A stretch of 54,870 nt of DNA from CAYUJH01 sp964394585 (GTDB taxonomy: Bacteria > Bacteroidota > Bacteroidia > Cytophagales > Flammeovirgaceae), in the NCBI GenBank assembly GCA_964394585.1, contig CAYMYI010000012.1, positions 1-54,870 on the forward strand. The letters run 5' to 3'. Below the pieces are notes generated by a model. That model was not told the origin of the DNA. It saw only the letters and a list, made by a program, of their open reading frames with translations, and ran no database searches. The stretch's first letter is position 1. Every line of letters begins with the position of its first letter. Positions 7,796 to 16,863 of the stretch are shown one piece after another. Both the position numbers and the translations under genes were made by a program.

Positions 7796-8518
7796 ATGAG
7801 TGTAGTGCCATACAAAGACAAATCGGAAGGTAAAAAGCAACAAGTTGCCGAAATGTTTGACAACATCTCTCCTAAATACGACTTGTTAAACCGCACATTG
7901 AGTTTGGGAATTGATGTGCTTTGGCGCAAGAAAGCCATTGCCCTGCTAAAGCCCAATCGCCCTCAGTATATCTTAGATGTGGCAACTGGTACAGCCGACT
8001 TAGCACTTGAGGCACTATCTTTGAAACCCCATAAAATTGTAGGAGTAGATATCTCGAAAGGGATGTTGGAAATTGGGCGGCAAAAAATAGAAAAAATGGG
8101 TCTAACAGATAAAATTGAGCTTGCCTACGGCGATTCAGAAAATCTAGATTTCCCTGATAATACATTTGATGCCGTAATGGTATCATTCGGAGTGCGCAAC
8201 TTCGAAAACCTCGAAAAAGGGTTGTCTAATATTTTCCGCGTGCTGAAACCAGGAGGGCAGGTCATGATTTTAGAATTTTCGCAACCCGAAGTGTTCCCTT
8301 TTAAGCAATTGTATAATTTCTATTCTAAAAACATATTGCCAAAGGTGGGAAAAGCCGTTTCTAAAGATAGTTCAGCCTACACGTATTTGCCAGAGTCGGT
8401 ACAAGCGTTCCCGTACGGCGATGCGTTCAACCAGATTTTGATTAACATCGGATTTCACTCAGTAACATGCAAACCGCTCACCTTCGGAATTTCCTCTATC
8501 TATCACGCACGAAAATAA
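7796..8518 (+). CDS. ubiE: Demethylmenaquinone methyltransferase UbiE/MenG
   Basis: This 240-residue class-I SAM methyltransferase performs the last methylation of menaquinone synthesis at the inner membrane. SAM motif I is LDVATGTADLALE, followed by GVDISKGML (post-I acidic residue) and VSFGVRNFENLEKGL, a UbiE-specific segment. The N-terminus contains FDNISPKYDLLNRTLSLGID, also a family hallmark. The ATG at 7796 follows an A-rich ribosome-binding region and a promoter-like element. The 3' end overlaps porT by 52 bp in another frame; this gene pair is typical of Bacteroidota. Confidence 0.93.
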   Translation: MSVVPYKDKSEGKKQQVAEMFDNISPKYDLLNRTLSLGIDVLWRKKAIALLKPNRPQYILDVATGTADLALEALSLKPHKIVGVDISKGMLEIGRQKIEKMGLTDKIELAYGDSENLDFPDNTFDAVMVSFGVRNFENLEKGLSNIFRVLKPGGQVMILEFSQPEVFPFKQLYNFYSKNILPKVGKAVSKDSSAYTYLPESVQAFPYGDAFNQILINIGFHSVTCKPLTFGISSIYHARK

Positions 8519-9219
8519 TTCGAGTAGCCACATGCGTTGGCATCTTGTGGTGCGCCTTCCCAAGCTTTGCACAGCAAAGCCGCAATATCAACTTAGAAAA
8601 TTACGATCGCCGCAAAATCCACTATGGATTCCAGGCCGGCATTTTCAACTCGTTTAGTGTACTCAATTATAGCGATACGTTCGTAGAGCGCGATAGTGTT
8701 TTGTACATCGACGGAATGAATACCGGCGGCTTCTCGCTAGGGCTTATCGTGAATGTTGCCTTAAAAGATGAACTATGGGATTTGCGTTTTGCCCCAAATT
8801 TTTCATTCTATCAGCGTGAAATTACATTTAGCTATACAGAGGACGACCAGCCTGAGCCGGTAACCGATGTCAATATTTTAGAATCGACCATGTTGGAACT
8901 ACCGTTGTTATTCATGTATAAATCGGTACGCCGAATGAATAGTCGGATGTACATGGTAGGTGGGGTAACAGCTTCTTTCCAAATAGGCGGAAAAGTGGAT
9001 GAGGCTAACCAACGAGCCGTAATTCTTAACAGAAGAAATCTAGAAATTTCCTATGGTTTAGGCTTTCATTTCTATATGCAAATGTTCAACCTTGCCCCAG
9101 AACTTCGCATTTCGCATGGGTTATTGAACCTTTTAAATCAGACGAATAACCCATACTCTACCAACCTAGAAGGGATTACTACCCATAAAATCACCTTATT
9201 TATCAATTTTGAGGGGTAA
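8467..9219 (+). CDS. porT: PorT/SprT-like outer-membrane barrel protein of type IX secretion
   Basis: The product has 250 residues. A hydrophobic signal segment (VATCVGILWCAFPSFAQQ, residues about 20-37) precedes a mature protein of alternating beta-strands ending in HKITLFINFEG, as expected of an 8-stranded PorT-family barrel. PorT/SprT is needed for the type IX secretion system in gliding and pathogenic Bacteroidota, and a porT gene just after ubiE is a common arrangement in the phylum; the call rests on both. The only ATG that yields the signal peptide lies inside ubiE, giving a 52-bp out-of-frame overlap. No other T9SS gene is in the window. Confidence 0.78.
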   Translation: MQTAHLRNFLYLSRTKIIRVATCVGILWCAFPSFAQQSRNINLENYDRRKIHYGFQAGIFNSFSVLNYSDTFVERDSVLYIDGMNTGGFSLGLIVNVALKDELWDLRFAPNFSFYQREITFSYTEDDQPEPVTDVNILESTMLELPLLFMYKSVRRMNSRMYMVGGVTASFQIGGKVDEANQRAVILNRRNLEISYGLGFHFYMQMFNLAPELRISHGLLNLLNQTNNPYSTNLEGITTHKITLFINFEG

Positions 9220-9377
9220 CCAACCTGCACGTTGTTGGCATTGTTCCACCATTTTGTTTTCTTTTTTGCAGCTAGAATTTCATATATTTAAACAGTATAA
9301 AAGCTTTAACAGAATACTAACAATTATCTCCTTTTATGGAAGATTGTACTCTCGTAACGCTAAATGTTTAAAAGAAT

Positions 9378-9986
9378 ATGATTCTCAATGCTAGCCTTAT
9401 TAAATCGGTATTAACTATTCATGATGAATTAGTACGCAATGGTTTGTCGCTTGTGTACTTAGGAGAGTTCAATCAAGATATTACCAAGATGTTCACCCAA
9501 ATGGCGCGCGATAATATGGATAAAGAAAGCGCGGCGCGAACGTTCAAAAATAGGGTATATCATGTAATGGTAGAGACTCTACAAAATCTCAATAAACATT
9601 CTGACGAACTGACCGACACCAATATTGGGAAAGGACTTTTCATGATTGGCCGCAAGAACAAAAGTTACTTCATTATCACTTGTAACTTAGTATCGGAAGC
9701 CAAAAAAGAATACCTCACCGGAGCCATAGAAACGGTTAATAAAGCGACAAACGCCGAACTGCGCGAAATGTACCTAAAGCAAATCAAAGAAGGGTCGCTT
9801 TCAGAAAAAGGAGGAGCAGGACTTGGGTTAATAGACATTGCCCGAAAAACTAAAAAACAGTTTGAATACCAATTCTTCCCATACGATGACGCCAGCTTTT
9901 TATTTTTATTAAAAGTGGAGATTTCTTCGAGTAAAATTAAAGCGGCAACATCAGAAATAGACGAAGATACCTTCGAAGAATTCTAG
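9378..9986 (+). CDS. SiaB-like protein kinase (GHKL ATPase fold)
   Basis: The product has 202 residues and no signal or membrane segment. An N-box helix is visible as HVMVETLQNLNKHSDE and a G-box as SEKGGAGLGLIDIARK, the two ATP-binding signatures of the GHKL fold, while a phospho-accepting histidine domain is missing. This layout fits SiaB (DUF6272), the threonine kinase that phosphorylates SiaC and is opposed by the SpoIIE phosphatase SiaA in Pseudomonas. It is transcribed alone: porT ends 158 bp upstream and a Nudix gene follows after 73 bp. No SiaC (DUF1987) gene is adjacent, but two SpoIIE phosphatases lie elsewhere in the window. Confidence 0.75.
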   Translation: MILNASLIKSVLTIHDELVRNGLSLVYLGEFNQDITKMFTQMARDNMDKESAARTFKNRVYHVMVETLQNLNKHSDELTDTNIGKGLFMIGRKNKSYFIITCNLVSEAKKEYLTGAIETVNKATNAELREMYLKQIKEGSLSEKGGAGLGLIDIARKTKKQFEYQFFPYDDASFLFLLKVEISSSKIKAATSEIDEDTFEEF

Positions 9987-10059
9987 CAGATGCCGAACAC
10001 CTCCTCATAAATTAAGTTCTCATGAGAGTGTATTTTGCTAATTTTTAAAAAAACATCCC

Positions 10060-10599
10060 TTGAATTTTTGTAGCAACTGTGGTAGCGATCGGCTCACTAT
10101 TGAAGTACCGGAAGGCGATACCTTCGAACGTATTGTATGCGCTAATTGTCAATTTATCCACTACCAAAATCCTAAAATTATTGTAGGGTGTGTAGTTATA
10201 GAAGATGATAAAGTGCTGTTGTGCCGAAGAGGAATTGAACCTCGGTATGGCATGTGGAACCTCCCAGGCGGCTTTATGGAAAATGGTGAAACCGTAGAAG
10301 AAGGCGCACGCCGCGAAACTCTTGAAGAAACCAATGCCCATGTAGAAATCGTGCGTTTGCATAGCGTGTATAACCTCCCACACGTAAACCAAGTGTATCT
10401 CCACTTTTTGGCACGTTTTCAGAAACTCCACTACTCCACAACTCCTGAAAGCACAGAGGTGGCTCTTTTCTCCGAAAGCGAAATCCCGTGGGACAACATC
10501 GCCTTCAGTTCTACGACGTTTTCGCTACAAAAATTTTTTGAAAATCGAAACCACACTACTTTTCAAGTGCATATGGGTGTGTTTCATAAAAAAATGTAG
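10060..10599 (+). CDS. Nudix hydrolase with N-terminal zinc ribbon
   Basis: The product has 179 residues. Two CxxC knuckles (FCSNCGS and VCANCQF) form a zinc ribbon in the first 35 residues. A Nudix domain follows, with the box GGFMENGETVEEGARRE then TLEE; the usual small residue after EE is kept as TN rather than xG. Such proteins hydrolyse nucleotide diphosphates linked to X, often NADH or ADP-ribose; the exact substrate cannot be read. The start is a TTG at 10060, the only start that keeps the zinc ribbon. Its stop is separated by 2 bp from the stop of the convergent gene, so there is no room for a terminator between them. Confidence 0.85.
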   Translation: MNFCSNCGSDRLTIEVPEGDTFERIVCANCQFIHYQNPKIIVGCVVIEDDKVLLCRRGIEPRYGMWNLPGGFMENGETVEEGARRETLEETNAHVEIVRLHSVYNLPHVNQVYLHFLARFQKLHYSTTPESTEVALFSESEIPWDNIAFSSTTFSLQKFFENRNHTTFQVHMGVFHKKM

Positions 10600-10601
10600 G
10601 G

Positions 10602-11378
10602 TTAGATTTTCTTTACGACTACCGCGCTGTTGTAGCGCATTCCTAACAATTGAGCGGCATTTCCTTGCCGAATGCCAATGGTAAGCTGCCGAGCATGATT
10701 GTACAATACGAGGCAATCGCCGTAGTCGGCTTGTATATAGTTTTCTCGGATGCGTGTAATTTTTTCGTGCCCAAACAACACTTCAATCTTTTGCCCATCA
10801 CGCCAAGTTTCTACCATCGCCTCGTCAATGTTGGTAATCAGATTGCCGTAGCCATCTACATGAATTACGTTCCCTCGGATGGCGTCTTGTTCTATTTGAG
10901 GTTCAGGGTATCTTTTGCGCTGGTATTCTTGGGTAATTGTACCTACCGATTCAGGAACCCCACCTGAAGCCAAATGCGCTGCAACAGGGGCATATAGCGT
11001 TTTGGCAGGGAAGGCGGCAGCATAGTGCTCTGTGAGGTTCAGTCGGTAGGTAGCATCGGGTGGAGTGGCAGATAACAACCCAATGATGCCGTTATCAGGA
11101 AGTATAAAAAATTGTTGCTGATGTAGCGCCACCAGATGGGCATTGTTTCCCAAATGGGTGTCTACCGCTACAATATGTACTGTTTTTGGTGGGAAATCAC
11201 TCATGCAATTTTTTACCATAAAGGCTCCTTTCGCCAAATCGCCATTAGGGATTAAGTGCGTGATATCCACTAACTGAGCTGAGGGCAATTTTTGTAAAAT
11301 TTGCCCTTTTACTGCGGCAACGTAATAGTCGTACGTTCCAAAGTCTGAAGTAAACGTAATGATTGGGGGCATGGTCAC
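10602..11378 (-). CDS. SAM hydroxide adenosyltransferase (DUF62) family protein
   Basis: This 258-residue protein is of the fluorinase/chlorinase/SAM-hydrolase superfamily, which in most bacteria splits S-adenosylmethionine into adenosine and methionine using an Asp-Arg-His-bound water. The start ITFTSDFGTYDYYVAAVKG and the inter-domain ILPDNGIIGLL match the family, and the histidine in LYAPVAAHLASG is present. The aspartate is Asp73 (AVDTHLGNNAH), but the arginine expected seven residues later is replaced (Ala80), so the catalytic set is incomplete. The start may be MTMPP (11378) or MPP (11372). It is convergent with the Nudix gene. Confidence 0.82.
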   Translation of the reverse strand: MTMPPIITFTSDFGTYDYYVAAVKGQILQKLPSAQLVDITHLIPNGDLAKGAFMVKNCMSDFPPKTVHIVAVDTHLGNNAHLVALHQQQFFILPDNGIIGLLSATPPDATYRLNLTEHYAAAFPAKTLYAPVAAHLASGGVPESVGTITQEYQRKRYPEPQIEQDAIRGNVIHVDGYGNLITNIDEAMVETWRDGQKIEVLFGHEKITRIRENYIQADYGDCLVLYNHARQLTIGIRQGNAAQLLGMRYNSAVVVKKI

Positions 11379-11598
11379 ATATGCAAAAAGTCAGCAAGGA
11401 AAGCAAAGTAAGTAAACCTACACACAATTGCTATTGAAAAATAGGAGGGTTAGCATTTAGGACAAGCAATGCCTAGGCGTAATCGAGTCTTCATCTCTTT
11501 TTAAAAATCTTATAAAATTCGTATTTTGGTATAAAGAGAATTTAGCGTAAACTAGCACAGTTTTTAGTGTGTTTTTAAAAGAATGCGCTTTTTGTTGA

Positions 11599-12594
11599 GT
11601 GATTGATAGATATAAAATTTTTCATCAAAATCTGAATCTGCCTTTGTTAGAAAAAGTAATTAAGCTAGAAAATGTATCATTAGTCGATTTTCTAGGCGTT
11701 GAAAACGGAAACATTCGCGAATTAGCTGCTGCGTTTCCAAAGAGTAAAATTATCTCGCGTGGTAATGAAATCAGAATTCAAGGTTCTGGTCCCGAAATTC
11801 TCAAAATCAATAATACTTTCAACGACCTACTGCAGCATTACCACAAGTATGGCAAGGTTACCACAGAAAATATCCATAAATATATTGAAGAAGATCGGCA
11901 GCGTGGCGAAATAGATGCTCACGACGAAATCATTATTTATGGTACGAAAGGAATAGCCATCCGCCCTAAAACCGATAACCAAAAACACTTAGTAAAATTA
12001 GTAAGCGAGAACGACCTGTGTTTTGCGTTGGGCCCCGCCGGTACAGGGAAAACGTATATTTCAGTAGCATTAGCCGTGCGAGCGCTCAAAAATAAGGAGG
12101 TAAAGAAAATCATCATTACAAGGCCCGCAGTGGAAGCAGGCGAGAATTTAGGTTTTTTGCCCGGTGATTTGAAGGAGAAAATAGACCCGTATTTGCGCCC
12201 CATTTACGATGCCCTCGACGATATGGTGCCCCCCGAAAAGCTGAAATACTACTTGGAGAATCGTATAATCGAAATAGCTCCTTTGGCGTATATGCGCGGT
12301 AGAACGCTCAACAAAGCGTTTATTTTGCTCGATGAAGCCCAAAATACGACTCCTATGCAAATGAAAATGTTTTTAACTCGTATGGGACCCGAATCTAAAA
12401 TGATTATTACAGGCGATAAATCGCAGATAGATTTACCCCGCAACCAAAAATCAGGATTGGTAGAAGCAGTGAGTGTATTGGAAGGTGTAAAAGGAATTGG
12501 CATTGGTGAATTAAGCGGGAAAGATGTTATTCGCCACCGAATAGTGAAAAGCATTATTTCTGCATACAAACAATTTGAAGACAATAAAAACTAA
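11599..12594 (+). CDS. phoH: PhoH-like ATPase (YbeZ/PhoH family)
   Basis: This is a 331-residue cytosolic RNA-linked P-loop ATPase. Walker A is GPAGTGKT, Walker B is FILLDEAQNTT, and RGRTLNKAF and TGDKSQIDLP are conserved in PhoH. An N-terminal domain of about 110 residues precedes it, with the KH-like stretch SRGNEIRIQGSG. YbeZ/PhoH works with the RNase YbeY in rRNA maturation in E. coli; no ybeY is adjacent here. The start is GTG at 11599, since no ATG lies nearby in frame. A bidirectional hairpin follows the gene. Confidence 0.9.
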   Translation: MIDRYKIFHQNLNLPLLEKVIKLENVSLVDFLGVENGNIRELAAAFPKSKIISRGNEIRIQGSGPEILKINNTFNDLLQHYHKYGKVTTENIHKYIEEDRQRGEIDAHDEIIIYGTKGIAIRPKTDNQKHLVKLVSENDLCFALGPAGTGKTYISVALAVRALKNKEVKKIIITRPAVEAGENLGFLPGDLKEKIDPYLRPIYDALDDMVPPEKLKYYLENRIIEIAPLAYMRGRTLNKAFILLDEAQNTTPMQMKMFLTRMGPESKMIITGDKSQIDLPRNQKSGLVEAVSVLEGVKGIGIGELSGKDVIRHRIVKSIISAYKQFEDNKN

Positions 12595-12614
12595 GAAGTC
12601 AGACGGATAGCTTA

Positions 12615-12648
12615 AAAAAGCCTCTATTTTTTTAAATGGAGGCTTTTT
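12615..12648. terminator. Bidirectional terminator between phoH and hisC
   Basis: AAAAAGCCTC (12615-12624) pairs with GAGGCTTTTT (12639-12648). The loop is T-rich and each strand ends the stem in a run of Ts, so it can stop transcription from phoH and from the convergent hisC. Confidence 0.85.
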
Positions 12649-12668
12649 AGGTGAAAGAACATCTTGAA

Positions 12669-13775
12669 TTATACCAATATCGTTCGCATGACTTCTTCTA
12701 GCTTTTCTACCAATAACTCACATTCGTCAGGGGTTCCCACAGAGATACGCAGGCAATGGGGCAACTCGAAAAACGCAAGCGGGCGTACAAATACCCCTCT
12801 TTCTAGCAGTGCTTCAAACACCTCTTGGGCGCGCTCCGGCGTTTCAAAATCGACCATTACAAAATTGCCATAGCTAGGGAAAAATTTTAGTTGTAGTGAA
12901 CGGAAGGCCTCATAGTAGCGCTGAAGCCCTTGTTGGTTCATGGTTAACGTTTTTTGGTAGAAGGCGTCGTCGTTGAGGGCAGCGATGCCGGCAACTTGCG
13001 CTGCAACGGAAGGATCAAACGTGAGCTTTACTTTCATGAGCGCTTCAATAAGGCGTGGATTGCTTACCCCATAGCCCAAACGAAGTCCTGCAAGGCCGTA
13101 AGCTTTCGAAAAAGTACGCAAGGTGAGCAGGTTTGGGTAGTCCCATTGCGTTGTATCGGGAAAGTTTTGGGTGAGCGAGAAACTATAGTCTGAGTAGGCT
13201 TCATCTACTACCACCAAGATGTGTTCGGGGACTTTATCAAGAAATGCCTTCATGGTATCGGCTTCAATCATAGCTCCGGTGGGGTTGTTAGGGTTGCATA
13301 AGTATATAGCACGAGTTTGGGGGTTAACCCTTGCGAGCAACGCTTTCAAGTCGAAGGCATATCGGTCGGTCATTTCGGTTTTTACAAGGTGGATATCGTT
13401 CATTTTTGCCATTACGTTTACGGCAACAAAAGAACCACGCGAAGTCAGCATTTCTTCTCCGGGTTGCATAAATGCTTTAAACAGGTTACTCAAAATGCCA
13501 TCCGAGCCATTTCCAATTACAATTTCGTTTTCTTGCCTTCCAAGCCTAGCTGCGAGTTTAGCACGCAGCATATTGCTTGCCGGCTCGGGATATAAATGTA
13601 CAGAGGAAAGGGCTTTTGCAACAGCTTCGATTGCTTTAGGCGAGGGACCTAAGTTATTTTCATTGCTGCTTAAAATGGCAGTACGTTCTAGGTTTTTGCC
13701 TGCAAAAATATCTTGAACCAATTTCCCCGGTTTGTAGGCTTGGAGTTGTTGTATGTATTCGGGTATACGAATCAT
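12669..13775 (-). CDS. hisC: Histidinol-phosphate aminotransferase-type PLP enzyme (HisC)
   Basis: This 368-residue fold-type I aminotransferase has the Schiff-base lysine in TFSKAYGLAGLRLGYG, the PLP-ring aspartate in VVVDEAYSDY, and the CNPNNPTGA loop. The C-terminal CLRISVG holds the substrate-carboxylate arginine. Sequence and length fit HisC, which makes histidinol phosphate from imidazole-acetol phosphate, but related enzymes also act on aromatic amino acids. No other his gene is nearby, so the histidine role is likely rather than proven. It is transcribed as a single gene, convergent with phoH across the shared terminator. Confidence 0.8.
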   Translation of the reverse strand: MIRIPEYIQQLQAYKPGKLVQDIFAGKNLERTAILSSNENNLGPSPKAIEAVAKALSSVHLYPEPASNMLRAKLAARLGRQENEIVIGNGSDGILSNLFKAFMQPGEEMLTSRGSFVAVNVMAKMNDIHLVKTEMTDRYAFDLKALLARVNPQTRAIYLCNPNNPTGAMIEADTMKAFLDKVPEHILVVVDEAYSDYSFSLTQNFPDTTQWDYPNLLTLRTFSKAYGLAGLRLGYGVSNPRLIEALMKVKLTFDPSVAAQVAGIAALNDDAFYQKTLTMNQQGLQRYYEAFRSLQLKFFPSYGNFVMVDFETPERAQEVFEALLERGVFVRPLAFFELPHCLRISVGTPDECELLVEKLEEVMRTILV

Positions 13776-13974
13776 AGCGCTGTCTGATTAGTTTAGAATA
13801 GCGAAATTAGGATTTTTCGGATGTGAACTTAGGGAATTAGAAATTTTTATGCTCCACAAATATTCTGTTTTTTTGTGTGTTCCCTTAACCGACCTTTAGG
13901 ATATTCTGGTAAAACCGCCTCATCTCAGAATATTTAACTACCTCCTGATGTTTAGTTTCTAACCTTAGAGAACC

Positions 13975-16776
13975 ATGCCGAAAAACGCTACGACGCAAGC
14001 GAGCCCTAACATGATGACGCTCGTAAAAGAGCAACTTGGTAAGCCATATAAAGATTTAGAGTTTTTACTCGATTGCCTCAAAGAAGTTCTGATTGAAAAC
14101 GGCGAGGAAGCCCTCGTACCTTTCATCCCTTGGATTAACGAACCTAAAGAAATCCCTGAAGCGTTTACCAAGAAGTATATTCAAATGTACTCTATCATTT
14201 TCCAAATGCTAAATGCTACGGAAGTAAACGGGGCAGTACAAAACCGAAGAAAGGTCGAAGATGAGCAGTCGTTGGCAGTGGTAACGGGGTTATGGGGCGA
14301 ACGCCTTAAAGCGTTGCAAACCCATGGGGTAACGGCAGAAAAGATTGCCGCGCTACTTCCGAAAGTTCTGGTTGAACCTGTGCTTACGGCACACCCTACC
14401 GAAGCGAAGCGGGCTACCGTGCTGGAACATCATCGCGAGCTATATTTGCTGCTAGTAAAGCGCGAAAACCAAATGTGGACGCGCCGTGAGCGCGAAGAAA
14501 TTCGCCGCGAAATTAAGTTAGTGCTCGAACGCTTATGGCGTACCGGAGAAATTTTTGTGGAAAAACCCGATGTAAGCTCGGAGTTGCGCAATGTGATGCA
14601 CTACCTCATCAATGTTTTCCCCGATGTAATTGAGCTTGTAGATCGTCGGTTGATTCAGGCATGGGAATATTTTGAATTTGACCCTTCGCTGATTGATACG
14701 GCTGATAAGTTCCCTAAAATATCGTTTGGCAATTGGGTAGGGGGCGACCGCGACGGTCATCCGTTTGTAACCGATGGTGTTACCGAACACACCTTGCAAA
14801 CGCTTCGTCTGAACGCCTTTGTGGTGATTCGCCGTGCGTTGGTTCGCCTGGTAACACACTTGAGTTTTTCGTGCCATTATGCCGAAGCTAGCAAAGAAAT
14901 TCAACAACGCATTGACGCAATGAAGGCAGAGTTGGGGACGTCCGGCGACGAAAGCTATCAGCGCAACCGAGGAGAGATCTTCCGGCAATTTGTCAACTTA
15001 TGCCTCACTAAACTACCCCTCGATGTAAAACGGCAACATGCCACAGAATTAAAAGAACACCCTGGTTGCTATCGGTTTGCCTCAGAGCTTATCAGCGATT
15101 TACGCATTCTGCAAAAAGGGTTGCTTGCCTATGGGGCTAAAGCAGTAGCATACACCGATGTGAACCGAGCCTTACGCATTGTAGAAACTTTTGGCTTCCA
15201 TTTAGCAAAACTCGACATACGGCAGAATAGCAGTTTCCACGATAAAGCCATTGCCCAACTTATGCAAACTGCCTCGGAAGATGGCGATAAGTTCCTGACC
15301 TGGAACGAGGAAAAACGCTTGGTGTTCCTCAATAACGAATTACAGAAAAACCGTCCGTTTGCCCACCTGAAAACACCACTCCCCAAAGAAGCGGATGCCG
15401 TGGTGAGTGCCCTACGAGTAGTAGCCCAGCATATCGACCAATATGGCGTACAATGGATTGGTTCGCTCATCGTAAGCATGACCCGCGATGTCTCCGATTT
15501 GGTATCGGTATACCTATTGGCACGCGAAGCAGGTCTTACCGAAAATACCCCTGAAGGCTTGCGCTGCAAAGTGCCAGTAGTGCCGCTTTTTGAAACCATC
15601 GAAGACCTCCAACACAGTCGTCGCATTATGGAGGGATTTCTATCGCACCCCATGACACAGCGAAGCCTTGCCTACCAAAAAGAATTGAATGGCTACGATA
15701 CCCCAGTGCAGCAAGTGATGGTTGGCTACAGCGATAGCAACAAAGATGGCGGTATTTTGGCAAGTCAGTGGAATTTGTATAAAGCTCAAGAACAGTTAGC
15801 AGCCTTAGGGCAAAGCCAAGGGATTAAAATCCGTTTTTTCCACGGGAAAGGTGGCTCGATAAGTAGAGGTGCCGGCCCTACCAATTGGTTTATTCAAGCC
15901 CTGCCACCTAACTCTGTGAATGGCGATATGCGGTTGACCGAACAAGGAGAAACCATTTCGCAGAAATATGCTAATAAACTCAATGCTAGCTCTAACATCG
16001 AAATGTTAGTAGCCAGTACTGCGGCTGCTACCATTTACGATGCCTTCCGCGAAACGCCGAAACGGCATCCGTTAGAAAGCACCTTGAGCTATCTTGCCGA
16101 AAAAAGCAAAGCGTTTTACCAAGAGCTTATCCAAAACCCGCATTTCTTACAATTTTATGGCGAGGCTACCCCCATCGATGCCATTGAAAGCAGCCGTATC
16201 GGGTCGCGTCCGGCGCGCAGAACAGGTACTCGCACCCTCGATGATCTACGCGCTATCCCTTGGGTATTTAGTTGGGCGCAGTCTCGATACAACATCACCA
16301 GTTGGTATGGGGTAGGGCATACGCTGTATCTTTTAAAAACAGAAAAAGAAACAGAGTTTCAAGCATTGAAGAAAGCGTTCCGCAACGATCCTACCATTCG
16401 GTATATCCTCACCAATGTAGATACATCGTTGGCAGCCACCAACGAGAAGGTGATGAAAGATTACGCCGATTTGGTGGAAGATGAAACAGCAAAAAACACC
16501 ATTTATACCATGCTTTCTGAAGAGTTGGCGCGTACACGCAGTATTATTGACGAAATATTTGAAAAGCCTTTTCAAGAGCGTAGGCCGAATCATCATTATT
16601 CAAACTTACTGCGCGAAGCCGCTCTACAATCGTTACACCAAAGCCAAATTAAGCTCTTACGAAAGTGGCGCCATATGAAAAGCAACGGCAGTACCGAAGC
16701 CGAACGCGAAAATACATTGCTTAACTTACTAATGACGATTAACGGGATAGCGGGTGCTTTGCGCAATACCGGTTGA
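13975..16776 (+). CDS. ppc: Phosphoenolpyruvate carboxylase
   Basis: This 933-residue cytosolic enzyme converts phosphoenolpyruvate and bicarbonate to oxaloacetate, refilling the citric acid cycle. The catalytic histidine motif VLTAHPTEAKR lies near residue 140. GNWVGGDRDGHPFVT, MVGYSDSNKDGGILAS and RFFHGKGGSISRGAGPTN are all intact, and the C-terminus ends NGIAGALRNTG as expected for the allosteric aspartate/malate site. Length is normal for the bacterial form. It is a single gene, followed by a terminator-like hairpin. Confidence 0.96.
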   Translation: MPKNATTQASPNMMTLVKEQLGKPYKDLEFLLDCLKEVLIENGEEALVPFIPWINEPKEIPEAFTKKYIQMYSIIFQMLNATEVNGAVQNRRKVEDEQSLAVVTGLWGERLKALQTHGVTAEKIAALLPKVLVEPVLTAHPTEAKRATVLEHHRELYLLLVKRENQMWTRREREEIRREIKLVLERLWRTGEIFVEKPDVSSELRNVMHYLINVFPDVIELVDRRLIQAWEYFEFDPSLIDTADKFPKISFGNWVGGDRDGHPFVTDGVTEHTLQTLRLNAFVVIRRALVRLVTHLSFSCHYAEASKEIQQRIDAMKAELGTSGDESYQRNRGEIFRQFVNLCLTKLPLDVKRQHATELKEHPGCYRFASELISDLRILQKGLLAYGAKAVAYTDVNRALRIVETFGFHLAKLDIRQNSSFHDKAIAQLMQTASEDGDKFLTWNEEKRLVFLNNELQKNRPFAHLKTPLPKEADAVVSALRVVAQHIDQYGVQWIGSLIVSMTRDVSDLVSVYLLAREAGLTENTPEGLRCKVPVVPLFETIEDLQHSRRIMEGFLSHPMTQRSLAYQKELNGYDTPVQQVMVGYSDSNKDGGILASQWNLYKAQEQLAALGQSQGIKIRFFHGKGGSISRGAGPTNWFIQALPPNSVNGDMRLTEQGETISQKYANKLNASSNIEMLVASTAAATIYDAFRETPKRHPLESTLSYLAEKSKAFYQELIQNPHFLQFYGEATPIDAIESSRIGSRPARRTGTRTLDDLRAIPWVFSWAQSRYNITSWYGVGHTLYLLKTEKETEFQALKKAFRNDPTIRYILTNVDTSLAATNEKVMKDYADLVEDETAKNTIYTMLSEELARTRSIIDEIFEKPFQERRPNHHYSNLLREAALQSLHQSQIKLLRKWRHMKSNGSTEAERENTLLNLLMTINGIAGALRNTG

Positions 16777-16797
16777 GGAATCTGTTTGGAAATTGTG

Positions 16798-16836
16798 AAA
16801 CGGGAAGGTCGTACAGGTCGTTTCCGTTTTGTTTTT
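16798..16836 (+). terminator. Likely terminator after ppc
   Basis: AAACGGGAA (16798-16806) pairs with TTTCCGTTT (16821-16829) with one G-T pair, a 14-nt loop, and a T-rich run to 16836. It starts 21 bp after the ppc stop. Confidence 0.6.
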
Positions 16837-16863
16837 GTGTATTCGTAAGATAGTAACTATTTT

